Source of the DNA: Biformimicrobium ophioploci
GTDB taxonomy: Bacteria > Pseudomonadota > Gammaproteobacteria > Pseudomonadales > Cellvibrionaceae
Length of the DNA: 64,000 bases
Reading direction: 5' to 3'
Assembly: GCF_030270605.1 (NCBI RefSeq)
Contig: NZ_BSYJ01000004.1
Location: 1 to 64,000, forward strand
Positions 62,557 to 64,000 of this stretch are shown here, piece by piece. Position 1 is the first letter of the stretch, and each line of letters starts with the position of its first letter. The notes below the pieces were generated by a model. The model searched no databases. It had not been told where the DNA came from and saw only the letters and a program-made list of their open reading frames with translations. The translations under genes and the position numbers were made by a program.

Positions 62557-62759
62557 GCCAACCTCTCTTTTTAATGGTGGTTTGCAACGAGCTAGAATTA
62601 GGCGCTGGTTGAAAACGTATTTTTACGGACATCATTTAGTCTAGACACTGAGCCGGGGCATTGTGCCTGATTCTGAGCCAGATATACGGAGCGAACTCCT
62701 TCTGCGGCCACTATTACCGGGTCATTGCTCTGGGTACATAAGCCTGTGGCATCTATTAT

Positions 62760-63795
62760 CGAAACCATGATCTCCTAAGTACCTGTCTGGTCCATATTGA
62801 TGACAGTGCCGGACTGTCCGCCGTCTTCGATGAAGACGTCTTTCACACTCTCTACATCCGGCGTCGAAATTTTGATGGTATAGCCCTACAGGTCCCCGAG
62901 CTGAAGGGCGATCCATCCCTTCGCTCAGTGCAAATACTTTATTGGGCAGTGATTGTGTGTACCCCTTGGTTGGTGACGGTGATTTTTCCAAACGCCGTCG
63001 CGGTCAACCCGTGGGGGCAGCAATCGTATAGGAAACGGAATCGCTCCCCTCGAACTCATTTGCGGGCTCGTAGTTCAGTTCACCCCAGATGATTTCTGTG
63101 CCACCATTGCCAGCATATGCTGCTTCCACGATAAGTTGACATCCATCAAGATCAGCATCGTTGTCAAGCACTGGAGTTCGCATGCTATCGCTATTTTGCA
63201 CAATGTTTGCTACGTCATCATTGGCTACCGGTGCATCGCTTACAGGCTTGACTGCGACATTGATGTCTGTGGTCAAATCCCCTCCGTCCATCACCCGCAC
63301 GGCCCTGTTAAAGTCCCCGGGTGTTAGAATTATTACGCGACTACCAGAGATATCGGTGGTACTGTGATCAGGCTCCACTTAAGAAACGGCAATTGTTGCG
63401 GAACTGTCCCCAGTGATCCATTTGCGTGGATCGATTTCCAGGGTCCCGTCCTCCGCCATCGAAGATTCTGGGACCTCCTGAGCTGGCTAGTTTCCAATAA
63501 CCGAGGGAGCGAGAACGGATATGGTTACCGTAGCGGAATCAGTTAGATTGCCATCGCTGATGGCGTAGTCGACAGTGTCAGTGCCGCCAAATCATTTTTG
63601 AGAGTGTACGAAATTGTGTGTTCGTTCTCGATCGGAATCAAGCTATTGATTGGGCTTGCCTCCGTGATACTGAGATTTTCCCTGTCAGGGTCTTTGTCAT
63701 TCACAAGCACGTCCAGAACATGGATGTCACCGCCTCCGCCGCCACAGGAAGAAAGTACCAATATCAGGACAGGGCTCCGGCAATATGTATCTTGA
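62760..63795 (-). pseudogene. decayed lipoprotein gene with Ig/cadherin-like repeats
   Basis: On the minus strand several fragments in different frames add up to one protein: ATG near 63795, then 'LILVLSSCGGGGG' (lipobox) only after a frameshift; an Ig-like piece 'VLVNDKDPDRENLSITEASP'; a frameshift at about 63590 leading to 'GGTDTVDYAISDGNLTDSAT' and a TAG; a further domain 63004-63378 with 'VANDDVANIVQNSDSM' and 'VLDNDADLDG'; and a last piece, 'VFIEDGGQSGTVINM', ending near 62760. The repeats are of the cadherin/VCBS-like surface-protein kind. At least three frame breaks indicate a pseudogene unless the assembly has homopolymer errors. 62557-62759 holds nothing else I can identify. Confidence 0.7.
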
Positions 63796-63874
63796 TGCTT
63801 TCATGATGCAGATTTCATGTTTTCAAGAAATAATGTTGGTGTGCCTGTGGGGGGGCGGCGGAGCGATGCCAGGA

Positions 63875-64000
63875 TCACTCGATTGTTACCGTTACCGGCG
63901 CGCTGCCGCCGCTAGGTATATCGGAAGTGTCCACTGTTGAGATTGAGACCTCATAGGTCCCGGCTGTATCCAGGCCAACGGAGGCGTTACGTGAATTCCC
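63875..64000 (-). CDS. C-terminal end of a repeat-domain surface protein (partial)
   Basis: The minus-strand frame is open from the window edge to a TGA at 63875-63877, giving 41 residues ending 'SGGSAPVTVTIE'. 'AGTYEVSISTVD' is a beta-strand pair typical of the last strand of Ig-like, FnIII or pre-peptidase C-terminal domains. The start is outside the window, so it may be a separate intact gene upstream of the pseudogene. Confidence 0.45.
   Translation of the reverse strand, partial: GNSRNASVGLDTAGTYEVSISTVDTSDIPSGGSAPVTVTIE

Noticed and set aside
62557-64000. Several short frames as separate small surface-protein genes.
   Set aside because: Their translated pieces join into consecutive Ig-like domains across frameshifts, so a single broken gene explains them better.
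1-64000. CRISPR arrays, tRNA or rRNA genes, insertion sequences with transposase.
   Set aside because: No regularly spaced repeats, no recognisable tRNA or rRNA sequence, and no transposase, integrase or phage protein was found on either strand.

Overview
The window looks like the chromosome of a marine, facultatively anaerobic gammaproteobacterium of the Cellvibrio/Microbulbifer/Marinobacter type. This is inferred from the GC-rich coding style, the FNR/NarL-type regulatory sites, the protein types and a dispersed palindromic repeat; no rRNA or tRNA is present to anchor it. The main theme is nitrate: respiring it, importing it, assimilating it, and making the molybdenum cofactor that both nitrate reductases need.

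Layout. 1-5300: small housekeeping and hypothetical genes (end of an oxidoreductase, PsiE-like, two small secreted proteins, a FadL-type porin, then a tight operon of DUF454, DUF1653, ACT, SRPBCC and VOC proteins). 5331-6869: a beta-helix/cytochrome c fusion. 6866-9425 (minus): a Cys-rich hypothetical, a SirB-like membrane protein and the nitrate sensor kinase NarX. 9768-17439: narGHJI plus a PpiC-type isomerase, ending at a clear terminator. 17512-20987: UbiH-like hydroxylase, LOG protein, beta-CASP metallo-hydrolase. 21150-25046: Usp, HemN, FNR and Hsp20, with FNR boxes before hemN/usp and hsp20. 25519-28015: an AT-richer two-gene module, a channel-like TrkA-N/RyR protein plus a TerB-like protein. 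28100-35296: hemerythrin (with a perfect FNR box), a PP2C-kinase fusion, NarK, a second NarK-type transporter and a porin. 35376-44591 (minus): nasA, nirD, nirB, a second PP2C-kinase fusion and a third nitrate transporter, with two matching sigma-54-like promoters. 44922-51863: a Moco riboswitch followed by moaA-mobA-moaB-moaC-moaD-moaE-modABC-moeB. 51871-57426: ZntB/CorA, a second porin, a Rieske oxygenase and an NhaC-type antiporter. 57757-64000: an AT-richer accessory region with a methyltransferase, a 2OG-Fe(II) oxygenase, an asparagine-synthase-like protein, a beta-helix surface protein and a decayed Ig-repeat lipoprotein gene.

How it works together. NarX senses nitrate; NarL-type sites sit before narG and between the narK genes. 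NarGHI respires nitrate, NarK proteins and porins move nitrate and nitrite, and FNR (encoded here) controls anaerobic genes such as hemN. NasA and NirBD carry out assimilation, probably under sigma-54/NtrC. The moa-mod operon supplies molybdate and cofactor, with feedback through its riboswitch. The response regulator NarL and moeA are not in the window.

The least explained parts are the RyR/TrkA-N plus TerB module, the duplicated pairing of nitrate transporters with phosphatase-kinase fusions, the two copies of a palindromic repeat, and the methyltransferase/oxygenase/Asn-synthase cassette.
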